This document shows positions 40,580 to 47,503 of a stretch of 47,503 bases of DNA, one piece after another. Each line of letters begins with the position of its first letter. Positions within the stretch are counted from its first letter, which is position 1. The translations under genes and the position numbers were made by a program. The notes beneath the pieces were generated by a model. It made no database searches and was not told the DNA's origin. It saw only the letters and a list, made by a program, of their open reading frames with translations. Source of the DNA: Anaerolineaceae bacterium (GTDB lineage Bacteria > Chloroflexota > Anaerolineae > Promineifilales > Promineifilaceae); assembly GCA_002699125.1 (NCBI GenBank), contig PABI01000026.1, positions 1-47,503 of the forward strand, given 5' to 3'.

Positions 40580-42013
40580 TTATTTTTGAATACCACCGTC
40601 CGTTAGCGAACGTACATTCAGCAGCCGGTCGGCCTCTGCTTCGTCAAGGTACCCCTTCTCAATTACCACTTCGCGCACGGTGCGGTTGGTTGCCATCGCC
40701 TCCTTAGCTACCTCAGCTCCCTTCTGGTAGCCAATGACTGGATTCAGCGCCGTAACCAAAATAGCATTCTTGGCCAGCCAGCCACTTGCTTTTTCCGCGT
40801 TAGCTTTCAACCCCACAACACATTTTTCCGTGAACGCATTCACCGAATTGATGATCACATCCATACTTTGGAACAGATTGTAGGCGATGATGGGCATCAT
40901 CACGTTTAGTTCCATCTGGCCCGCCTGGCCGCTCATCATCACGGTGAGATCGTTGCCCATTACCTGGAACATGGCCATGTTCAGCATTTCGGCCAGCACC
41001 GGATTCACCTTACCGGGCATGATGGAAGATCCAGGCTGCACGGCAGGCAGGCGAATCTCATCCAGGCCCGTGCTGGGACCCGAAGAAAGCAGGCGGAAAT
41101 CGTTGGCAATGCGAGTGAGGTCCTGCGCCAGCGTGCGCAGCGCGCCGCTAAAGTGAACCGCATCACCCATACTCTGCATCGATTCAAACAAATTGTCCGA
41201 TTCATGCAGCTCCAGCCCGGTCAGACGGCCCAGCGTGGCCACCATGCGCCGATGGTATTCGGTGTGGGCATTTAAACCAGTGCCGGTAGCGGTGCCGCCA
41301 ATGCCCAACCGGCGCAGCCCGTCAGCGGCCTGGGCAATTTTTTCCCGGTCGCGCTCTACGGCGCGCGCATAGGCGCTGAACTCTTGTCCCAAGCGCACCG
41401 GCACGGCATCTTGCAAATGGGTACGGCCGCTTTTCACCACATCATCAAACTCTGACGCTTTGCCATTCAGCGCATCGGCCAACGTTTTAAGGGATGCCAG
41501 CAGTTCATCCAAGCGCCACAGGCAGCCCAGCCGGATGGCGGTGGGGATGGTGTCATTGGTTGATTGGGCCATATTGACGTGATCGTTGGGATGCACCGGC
41601 TTTTGGGCCACATCCAGCCCGTAGCCTAAATGCTCATTGGCCAGGTTGGCGATCACTTCGTTGATGTTCATGTTGTGGCTGGTGCCTGCTCCCGCCTGGA
41701 TCGGGTCTACCACAAACTGGTCAGCATAACGGCCGTCTATCACTTCATCAGCCGCCATCATAATTGCCTGGGCCATTGCGTCCCCAGAAACAACCTTGCC
41801 CTCTACTTCCTTGTCCTGAAACAGCCCTAAATCGGAATTCACTTCAGCGGCGGCCCGCTTGATGATAGCCATTGACCAGACAAATGCGGGATACGGCCGT
41901 AAACCCGTGATGGGAAAATTGTGGATGGCGCGTTGGGTCTGTGCTCCCCAGTACGCTCCGGCTGGAACGCGTACCTCACCTAATGAATCTTTTTCTACAC
42001 GATAATCACTCAT
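40580..42013 (-). CDS. Aspartase/fumarase superfamily lyase (aspartate ammonia-lyase favoured)
   Basis: A 477-residue all-helical lyase with the superfamily signature GSSIMPGKVNP (containing the catalytic Ser), SGRTHLQDAVPVRLGQEF and HPNDHVNMAQSTNDTIPTA. VDPIQAGAGTSHNMNINEVIAN matches the aspartase wording (IQAGAGTS.NMN) better than the fumarase wording (WQTGSGTQSNMN), so deamination of aspartate to fumarate is favoured, but class II fumarase remains possible. It is in its own transcript, with a low-confidence promoter upstream (42061-42088). Confidence 0.85.
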   Translation of the reverse strand: MSDYRVEKDSLGEVRVPAGAYWGAQTQRAIHNFPITGLRPYPAFVWSMAIIKRAAAEVNSDLGLFQDKEVEGKVVSGDAMAQAIMMAADEVIDGRYADQFVVDPIQAGAGTSHNMNINEVIANLANEHLGYGLDVAQKPVHPNDHVNMAQSTNDTIPTAIRLGCLWRLDELLASLKTLADALNGKASEFDDVVKSGRTHLQDAVPVRLGQEFSAYARAVERDREKIAQAADGLRRLGIGGTATGTGLNAHTEYHRRMVATLGRLTGLELHESDNLFESMQSMGDAVHFSGALRTLAQDLTRIANDFRLLSSGPSTGLDEIRLPAVQPGSSIMPGKVNPVLAEMLNMAMFQVMGNDLTVMMSGQAGQMELNVMMPIIAYNLFQSMDVIINSVNAFTEKCVVGLKANAEKASGWLAKNAILVTALNPVIGYQKGAEVAKEAMATNRTVREVVIEKGYLDEAEADRLLNVRSLTDGGIQK

Positions 42014-42060
42014 TGTTGCCTCTTATCCCCTTTTCGGCGAATCAACTCTTTTGTCGGTAA

Positions 42061-42088
42061 ATTCTGCACAACCACACGATTGACGCAA
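42061..42088 (-). promoter_or_regulatory. Possible promoter of the lyase gene
   Basis: On the minus strand TTGCGT (42083-42088) and CAGAAT (42061-42066) with a 16-base spacer, right after the ferredoxin terminator. Weak match. Confidence 0.35.
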
Positions 42089-42092
42089 GGAC

Positions 42093-42150
42093 AAAAAAAC
42101 CGAATCAGCCACTTTTGCAGTTACGCGCCAGAGCTAATTCGGCTTTTTTA
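42093..42150 (-). terminator. Terminator after the ferredoxin gene
   Basis: On the minus strand AAGCCGAATTAGC and GCTGATTCGGTT pair with one mismatch around about 24 bases and run into seven T. Confidence 0.75.
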
Positions 42151-42194
42151 AATGAAGACCGGCTGCCGTGGCAACAGGCCCATAATCATTGATG

Positions 42195-42602
42195 TTAATC
42201 CAGGGCGTCGTAACCAGGCCCTTCTGAGAAGAAATCGTAGTTCGGTGGAATATCCTCAGTGAGGTCCAAAATTTCACCACCGGAAAGCTGCTTGGCATTG
42301 AGCAGTTTAACTTCGTGCCCATCTACCTCGCCTTCAAACGGCGCGCCATCGGGCAGCAGCTCTTTGGTGTTGGCAATCCAAACACCGGCGGGGGCTTCGT
42401 AATCAAAGGGAACTTCTTCTTCTGGGAAAATTGCTTCGTAGGGACATTCGGGAACACAGGCACCACAGTCGATGCAGGTGTCAGGATCAATGTAGAGCCA
42501 GGGCCATTCCTCTTCCGGTTTCCCCAGGATCATACATTCTACCGGGCATACATCTACGCAAGCGGTGTCGCGTAAACATAAACGGGTCACAATATGGGTC
42601 AT
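42195..42602 (-). CDS. 7Fe/8Fe ferredoxin with C-terminal extension
   Basis: A 135-residue iron-sulphur protein. The first cluster region is CLRDTACVDVCPVECM (C9, C15, C19, C23) and the second is CIDCGACVPECP, resembling FdxA-type ferredoxins with one 3Fe or 4Fe and one 4Fe cluster. Residues from about 65 on are an acidic tail (EEEVPFDY, EILDLTEDIP) longer than in ordinary ferredoxins. It is an electron carrier; the partner is unknown. A strong promoter lies 184 bases upstream (42793-42821) and AAGGAGAGG precedes the ATG; a terminator follows. Confidence 0.9.
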   Translation of the reverse strand: MTHIVTRLCLRDTACVDVCPVECMILGKPEEEWPWLYIDPDTCIDCGACVPECPYEAIFPEEEVPFDYEAPAGVWIANTKELLPDGAPFEGEVDGHEVKLLNAKQLSGGEILDLTEDIPPNYDFFSEGPGYDALD

Positions 42603-42792
42603 AAATCCTCTCCTTGCTTTAGATCAGAAGGTTATTTGATTTGCGTAACCGGCTTCAGTTGTAGAAATCACCCCAATGCAGCTTGTGCCGATTACGATTG
42701 CCCGCGCTGGTTTTTTTTGACCATTTTTTACCAATTTGGGCAAGTGTGGAGTTAATTTCCGATTGTTAATTGACAGGTGGGTCAATGGGTTC

Positions 42793-42821
42793 ATTCTAGC
42801 CACACTAAACTGCTTTGTCAA
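42793..42821 (-). promoter_or_regulatory. Strong promoter of the ferredoxin gene
   Basis: On the minus strand a perfect TTGACA (42816-42821), 17 bases, TAGAAT (42793-42798). The start falls near 42786, giving a leader of about 180 bases. The 289-base gap to the SOD peptidase gene holds this and one ACGGCCGT copy; nothing else was recognised. Confidence 0.75.
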
Positions 42822-42890
42822 TTCTTTTCATCGTTGGCTGAAACGGCCGTTTCCACAGCAGCATTTTACGGTAAAAATCCCGATTTGCCG

Positions 42891-43247
42891 CTAAAAACGA
42901 TGGGTAATTTTGCCTAAAATCTGGTCTGCCCGCACGGTCCCAAAGCTTCGACTGTCTGAAGTTTCGGTGGCGTCTGGATTATCTCCCTGCAAAAAGTAAC
43001 GGCCGTCTTCCGTAACGGCCGTCACCCGCTTGATCATCTTATTGCCGGGCTGGAAGGGATGCTGGGCCAGAACGATGTCACCAACTTGGGGTGGGGTGTA
43101 GTGGTAAGCGGCCGCATCCAATAACACGGTTGTGCCGTCGGGGAGAGTGGGCTGCATGGAACGGCCGTTCACCCGGCGGCGCTGCCAACGCGGCAGCAGC
43201 AGCAGCAGGTAAGCAAATAGATTGGCAGCAGGCAGCGGCTCATGCAT
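42891..43247 (-). CDS. sodX: Nickel-SOD maturation peptidase (signal peptidase I-like)
   Basis: A 118-residue S26-type peptidase with the catalytic Ser in VNGRSMQPTLPDGT and the catalytic Lys in MIKRVTAV, and the box GDNPDATETSDSRSFG. It has a short hydrophobic N-terminal stretch. Located next to the Ni-SOD gene in the same direction, it matches the SodX/SodP proteins that remove the SOD propeptide to free the N-terminal His. It is shorter than export signal peptidases. It follows the sodN terminator, so expression may depend on read-through or a separate promoter. Confidence 0.9.
   Translation of the reverse strand: MHEPLPAANLFAYLLLLLPRWQRRRVNGRSMQPTLPDGTTVLLDAAAYHYTPPQVGDIVLAQHPFQPGNKMIKRVTAVTEDGRYFLQGDNPDATETSDSRSFGTVRADQILGKITHRF
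42999..43022. repeat. Pair of ACGGCCGT octamers (highly iterated palindrome)
   Basis: Two of more than 60 hand-counted copies of the palindrome ACGGCCGT in the window, here 16 bases apart inside sodX. Most copies are flanked by A or T on each side, and copies in genes usually read Thr-Ala-Val or x-Gly-Arg. Other examples: 570, 908, 1146, 3607, 7316, 9769, 17453, 17834, 20401, 27232, 37471, 40391, 47210 (start positions). Confidence 0.85.
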
Positions 43248-43261
43248 TGTCAGGGCTGATC

Positions 43262-43295
43262 GAAAAAACGCCGACCAAAACTATGGTCGGCGTTT
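43262..43295 (-). terminator. Terminator after sodN
   Basis: On the minus strand AAACGCCGACCA (43284-43295) and TGGTCGGCGTTT (43266-43277) form a perfect 12-base stem with a six-base loop and a T-run. Confidence 0.85.
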
Positions 43296-43317
43296 CAAAC
43301 GTCAAAACAACAGAGGG

Positions 43318-43788
43318 TTAACTGGCAGTGTAATAAGCCACGTCACGGCCCTTGGTGGCCCAGAAAATTTTGTGAATCTTCTCTACAGTGGCCATCAACT
43401 CTTCTGCATGTTCCTGATTTACTTCCACTTTGCAAGCGGAGCAAAGCTTGGCAGCCTGCCAAAATGTATCATGCAGGTCTGGATATTTTTCCAGGTGAAC
43501 CGGCTTAAAGTAATCGGTCCATAAAATCAGCAGTTCATCTTTTGCCTTTTGCGCTTGTTCTTCCTTAATAGCAATATAGCGGGACATCGTGTTCAGGTAG
43601 GCAGCCCAGGCATTGGCATCACCGCCGCTAGGCGGAGACAGTGCCAGAATCTTCTTTGTCATAGAAAGTACAGCTTCAGCCTTAATGCGTGCATCTGCCG
43701 GGTCGTAAACACCGCAAGGACCATCGCAGTGGGCATTTGCTTCTTCCGCCGGAAACCAGTCATTAAACATAGCCGTCAGATTTTTCAT
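43318..43788 (-). CDS. sodN: Nickel superoxide dismutase precursor
   Basis: A 156-residue Ni-SOD precursor, which converts superoxide to O2 and H2O2. The nickel hook is present: after a 19-residue propeptide (MKNLTAMFNDWFPAEEANA), the mature chain starts HCDGPCGVYDP, where the His amine and side chain and the two cysteines (Cys2 and Cys6) bind nickel. The helical core ends DVAYYTAS. The strong GAAGGAG site precedes the ATG, and a terminator follows. Its peptidase sodX is adjacent, so the pair is functional in principle. Regulation by nickel was not visible. Confidence 0.96.
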   Translation of the reverse strand: MKNLTAMFNDWFPAEEANAHCDGPCGVYDPADARIKAEAVLSMTKKILALSPPSGGDANAWAAYLNTMSRYIAIKEEQAQKAKDELLILWTDYFKPVHLEKYPDLHDTFWQAAKLCSACKVEVNQEHAEELMATVEKIHKIFWATKGRDVAYYTAS

Positions 43789-44037
43789 CGATTTCGCTCC
43801 TTCTTAAATGAAATGTAACTAACTGTCTGTTTAATTATAGTTGTACCAATAATTGCGGCACCTGTCCATTGGACCAGGGCATATATTCCAGTTTAGCCAC
43901 TGCATACCGCCTTCTTTTGGGTAAACAGTTTGAAAAATCGTTACCCAAACCTTCACTACTTATTTACGTCGCTGCCAAACACTCTCCCCATGATCTCCTA
44001 TGTCCAACGCCAGCAGAATGTTTTAAAGTACTACGAA

Positions 44038-45573
44038 ATGAGCGCTGCAATTGATGAAAGAGACAAAAAAGAAGTACCCGGTTGGAAATCGCGCCTGCGT
44101 AATTTGCGTCAGGTCTATTCGGCCGTCTTGTCATTAGCCGGGCTTGTTATTGTCCTTCTTGGTCTTCTTTCCTTCCCCGAATACGAAAACCCCTCGATTT
44201 TGCTGCTGCTGCTTTTCTTCGCTATTGCCACGCAGAGCACCATGACCTATCTGGTAGGCGGCAATGTAAGCGTTTCTGTGAGTGGCGCAATTAGCTTTGC
44301 CATTGTTGGTTTATATGGTCCGGTGGCTGCCGGTATGGCCGCTGCTATTGCCGAGTTGGGTCTTTGGTTACTAAGTTTGCGGCCTAACAATCGAGATTGG
44401 AACCATGAAGTGGAGCGCCTGGGCGTGAATGGCGGCATTCATGGCGTCTCCATTTTTTTGGCTGGCCTTGTATTTGTCTGGCTGCGCAACAGACTGGGCA
44501 CCGACAGCTTTGTCATTGAGGGCGTTCCCTGGGTTATCGGGGCCATTGTGGGCGATCAGGTTAATTTCTGGCTGCTCTCCATTATCATCTACCTGGCCAA
44601 CGGCGTGCGCCCCAAGGAAGTCTGGCGTGAAAATCGCTGGGCCATCCCCATGAACGTTTTGGTGATGAGCATCGGCGGTGGCATGATTACGTTGGCTGTC
44701 TCGCAATTTGGCCTGCTGGGTCTGGCTATCTTTGTGCTGCCCATCATCTTATCGGCATACTCGTTTCGGGTAACCGTAAATAATGCCAAACAGCAGATGG
44801 AAAAGCTGGAAGATATGGTAACGCTGCGTACGCAGGCTTTGGCTGATGCCAATCACAAGCTGGAAGAGCTGCACAAAGAAAAAGATTCCTTCCTGGCGGT
44901 GCTTACCCACGACATGCGTACCCCGCTCACCAGCATTCGCGGCTACGGCAGCATCATGAAAGATCGTGAACTAACGCGCGATCAACAAGTAAAGATCGCC
45001 AAGGTGATTTTAAACAGTCAGGACACACTGCTGGAGATCGTGAACAATATTTTGGAACTGGAAAAACTGCAATCTGGCGTGCCCATCCTGCTGGAATCGT
45101 CTAATTTCGATCTGGCGCTGCTGGTGAAAAACACGGCCGAATCCCTGGAGACGCAGGCGCTGGAAAAACAAATCACTTTGAGCTACGACCAAATCCCCTC
45201 GCCCATCATGGTAACGGCCGATATGAGCAAGATACGTCGGGTCATTTTGAACCTGATCTCCAATGCGCTGAAGTACACGCCAGAAAGCGGTTTGGTCTCG
45301 GTACGCACGGATGTAAGCGGCCGTTTTGCCGTTTTCCAGGTAGAAGACAACGGCTACGGCATCCCCGCCGACGAACTGCCCTACATCTTCGACCGCTACA
45401 GCCGTGTGAAAGGGCACCGCCATCTGGCCATCGGCACCGGCTTGGGATTGGCCATCGTCAAAAGCCTCATCGAAGCGCACGGTGGTGAAATCACTGTGCA
45501 AAGCGAAGAAAACGTGGGCAGCACCTTCACCTTCAAACTGCCCATTACCCAAACACACCAAAAATCTGAATAG
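44038..45573 (+). CDS. Multi-pass membrane histidine kinase
   Basis: A 511-residue kinase from the ATG at 44038; in-frame starts at 43990 (ATG) and 43930 (TTG) would add 16 or 36 residues and none has a clear ribosome-binding site, so the start is uncertain. About seven hydrophobic segments occupy residues 25-245 with little extracellular loop length, like MASE-type or 5TMR-type integral sensors. A coiled coil leads to the HisKA helix with THDMRTP (His near 291) and a HATPase with NLISNALKYTP and GTGLGLAIVKSL. No response regulator gene adjoins; it is an orphan here. It converges on thrS. Confidence 0.85.
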   Translation: MSAAIDERDKKEVPGWKSRLRNLRQVYSAVLSLAGLVIVLLGLLSFPEYENPSILLLLLFFAIATQSTMTYLVGGNVSVSVSGAISFAIVGLYGPVAAGMAAAIAELGLWLLSLRPNNRDWNHEVERLGVNGGIHGVSIFLAGLVFVWLRNRLGTDSFVIEGVPWVIGAIVGDQVNFWLLSIIIYLANGVRPKEVWRENRWAIPMNVLVMSIGGGMITLAVSQFGLLGLAIFVLPIILSAYSFRVTVNNAKQQMEKLEDMVTLRTQALADANHKLEELHKEKDSFLAVLTHDMRTPLTSIRGYGSIMKDRELTRDQQVKIAKVILNSQDTLLEIVNNILELEKLQSGVPILLESSNFDLALLVKNTAESLETQALEKQITLSYDQIPSPIMVTADMSKIRRVILNLISNALKYTPESGLVSVRTDVSGRFAVFQVEDNGYGIPADELPYIFDRYSRVKGHRHLAIGTGLGLAIVKSLIEAHGGEITVQSEENVGSTFTFKLPITQTHQKSE

Positions 45574-45592
45574 CAGCTAAGCTTCTACTACA

Positions 45593-47383
45593 TCACAAAT
45601 CAGCTGCTCTAGAGGCTATTTTCTCCTGGACCAACGCCGCAAGCGCTGCCAGCGAGAGTCCGTTTTGCCGGGACCCATCCCGCTTGCGCAGCGAGACCGT
45701 ACCAGCTTCCGCTTCACGCTCGCCCACGATGAGCATGTAAGGCACCTTCATCTCCTGGGCCTGCCGGATTTTGGCCTGCATCCGGTCGCTCTCCAGCATA
45801 GCTTGCGCACGCACGCCGCTGGCTTTTAGCTGGTCAACAATCTGGCCCGCGTATTCATTTTGTTCATCCGTGATGGGAATCACCCGCACCTGCTCTGGCG
45901 CCAGCCAAATCGGAAAATTACCGGCATAATGCTCAATCAAAAAGCCAATAAAACGCTCATGGGCACCCAGCGGCGCGCGGTGAATGCACCACGGCGTTTC
46001 CAATTCGCCCTGCGGGTTCGTAAACGTCAAGTCAAAGCGCGGCGGCACGCCAAAGTCTAGCTGATTCGTCGCCAGCGAGAATTCTCGCCCAATAGCACTC
46101 CAAATCTGCACATCAATTTTAGGGCCGTAGAAAGCGGCTTCGTCCTCGGCTTCCACAAAAGGAACATCGTGCTTCAACATGACCTCACGCACAATCCTTT
46201 CCGCCTTGAGCCACATCGGTTCATTGTCCACATACTTCACACCTAATTTTTCCTTGCTGTGCTTGCTGAGGCGCATCACGTATTTTTCAATCCCAAACAG
46301 AGAAAAATAGTGACGATACAGGTCAATAACCGCCATGAATTCCTCTTCAAGCTGCGCTTCTGAACAGTAGATGTGAGCGTCGTTTTGCTGGGCAGCGCGC
46401 ACCCGCAGCAAACCCATCAGCGTGCCACTCTGCTCGTAACGGTAGACCATGCCGTATTCGCTCAGGCGCAGGGGTAGGTCGCGGTAGCTGCGCGGCTTGC
46501 TGGCAAAGATTTTGTGGTGGAAAGGGCAGTTCATGGGCTTGAGGTAATAACGGCTGCCTTCGCTATCCATCGGTGGATACATATCGTCTGCGTAGTAAGG
46601 CAAATGGCCACTTTGCAGGTAAAGCGCCTCTTTGGCGATGTGAGGCGTGGAGACGCGCAGATAGTTGGCTTTGTCTTCCATTTCATGAGCCAACTTCTCC
46701 ATCTCTTCCCGCAGAATATTGCCGTTGGGCAGCCACAGCGGCAGCCCCGGGCCAACGTCCTCATCCAAAATGAAGATTTCCAGTTCGCGTCCCAGCACGC
46801 GATGGTCCCGCTTTTTGGCTTCTTCCAGCATGGCCAGGTGAGCTTTAAGCTCTTTTTTGCTGGGCCAGGCCGTGCCGTAAATGCGTTGCAGCTGCGGCCG
46901 TTTTTCATCCCCACGCCAGTAAGCTCCGGCAACAGTCATCAGCTTCAGCCCATCGGCAGGGATTTTGCCCGTGTGGGCCACATGTGGCCCCCGGCACAAA
47001 TCAACAAAGCTGTCGTGTTGATATAGGCTGATTTTCTCGCCTTTTTCGGCCAACTCATTAATCAGTTCCAGCTTGTAGGACTGGTCGGCCAAGCGACGTC
47101 GCACCTCATCCAGGGACACTTCCTCATAAACCAGCGAATGCTTCTCGGCGATGATCTGCCGCATGCGCTTTTCCAGCTTGGGCAAGTCATCAGGATGGAA
47201 CGTTTGGGAACGGCCGTTCGCATCCACGCCCAAATCAAAGTCATAATAAAACCCATCGGCAATAGGCGGGCCAATGCCCAGCTTGGCCTGTGGGTACAGT
47301 TCCAACACTGCCTGGGCTAAAATGTGTGCGGCCGTATGCCGCAGCTTGTACAAATCAGATTGTTCATATGGTTGTTCAGACAT
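45593..47383 (-). CDS. thrS: Threonyl-tRNA synthetase lacking the TGS domain
   Basis: A 596-residue class II synthetase that attaches threonine to tRNA-Thr. It begins almost at the editing domain (HTAAHILAQAV, YYDFDL, CRGPHVAHTG), so the usual N-terminal TGS domain of about 60 residues is missing. That start is secure: AGGAGA sits just before the ATG and an in-frame TAG lies 12 bases upstream. The catalytic core has MNCPFHHKIF and HRAPLGAHERFIGF with zinc-ligand residues, and the anticodon domain ends the chain. The editing site residues (two His and Cys-x-x-x-His) look intact. The 120 bases upstream at the window end show no recognised T-box. Confidence 0.95.
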   Translation of the reverse strand: MSEQPYEQSDLYKLRHTAAHILAQAVLELYPQAKLGIGPPIADGFYYDFDLGVDANGRSQTFHPDDLPKLEKRMRQIIAEKHSLVYEEVSLDEVRRRLADQSYKLELINELAEKGEKISLYQHDSFVDLCRGPHVAHTGKIPADGLKLMTVAGAYWRGDEKRPQLQRIYGTAWPSKKELKAHLAMLEEAKKRDHRVLGRELEIFILDEDVGPGLPLWLPNGNILREEMEKLAHEMEDKANYLRVSTPHIAKEALYLQSGHLPYYADDMYPPMDSEGSRYYLKPMNCPFHHKIFASKPRSYRDLPLRLSEYGMVYRYEQSGTLMGLLRVRAAQQNDAHIYCSEAQLEEEFMAVIDLYRHYFSLFGIEKYVMRLSKHSKEKLGVKYVDNEPMWLKAERIVREVMLKHDVPFVEAEDEAAFYGPKIDVQIWSAIGREFSLATNQLDFGVPPRFDLTFTNPQGELETPWCIHRAPLGAHERFIGFLIEHYAGNFPIWLAPEQVRVIPITDEQNEYAGQIVDQLKASGVRAQAMLESDRMQAKIRQAQEMKVPYMLIVGEREAEAGTVSLRKRDGSRQNGLSLAALAALVQEKIASRAADL

Positions 47384-47503
47384 CAGATTCTCCTAAATTT
47401 ATTGATCGCACACTAAGTACATCACGAAAAGTTCTTTAAAAACATAAAACGAGAATCGGACTGAATATCATTCTGTTGAGCCAGATTAGCTTCCACAGAA
47501 GCA

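Noticed and set aside
1..47503. CRISPR arrays
   Set aside because: No set of regularly spaced identical 24-40 base repeats was seen; the iterated octamer is irregularly spaced and too short.

Overview
The window looks like the chromosome of a Chloroflexota bacterium (probably Anaerolineae-like). This is an inference from gene content and style: high-to-moderate G+C, duplicated Liv-type binding proteins around a complete branched-chain amino-acid ABC operon, a nickel superoxide dismutase with its maturation peptidase, several lipoprotein binding proteins, and a very frequent octamer, ACGGCCGT. No tRNA, rRNA, CRISPR array, transposase or integrase was seen.

Layout. 1-5.7 kb: end of a secreted protein, then a minus-strand block with a RidA / response regulator / histidine kinase operon and three consecutive zinc-ribbon proteins. 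5.9-7.2 kb: EF-P and a secreted double-LysM protein. 7.2-9.9 kb: leuS with a possible leucine attenuator in its leader. 10.4-17.1 kb: a minus-strand block with a histidine kinase / response regulator pair, a UspA-like protein, a CPA2-type cation/proton antiporter with a TrkA-N domain and an M50-like membrane protein with an altered HExxH motif. 17.4-19.1 kb: ssb, then an arsM-arsR operon with a consensus promoter and operator-like repeat. 19.2-23.7 kb: plsX, fabF, a NERD-like membrane protein, an MBL hydrolase and phoU. 24-31.2 kb: the Liv operon (binding protein, two permeases, two ATPases, second binding protein). 31.3-32.3 kb: an ornithine cyclodeaminase-family protein. 32.3-36.8 kb: an A+T-rich island with two genes, a RipA/SLATT-like membrane protein and a metallophosphoesterase-STAND NTPase-TPR protein, probably a defence module. 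36.8-47.4 kb: a lipoprotein fusing two classes of binding protein, plsY, a JAMM peptidase, an aspartase/fumarase, a ferredoxin, the Ni-SOD pair, a membrane histidine kinase and a TGS-less thrS.

How it fits together. Most of the window is housekeeping metabolism, transport and signalling. The clearest foreign element is the 32.3-36.8 kb cassette: it has low G+C, lacks the CGGCCG core that is common elsewhere, carries its own promoter that appears leaderless, and is flanked by CCCTAAC motifs with imperfect inverted arms that resemble integron attC sites. The host sequence also carries several families of small intergenic inverted repeats, some of which seem to have been reused as terminators or even read through as protein sequence (leuS).
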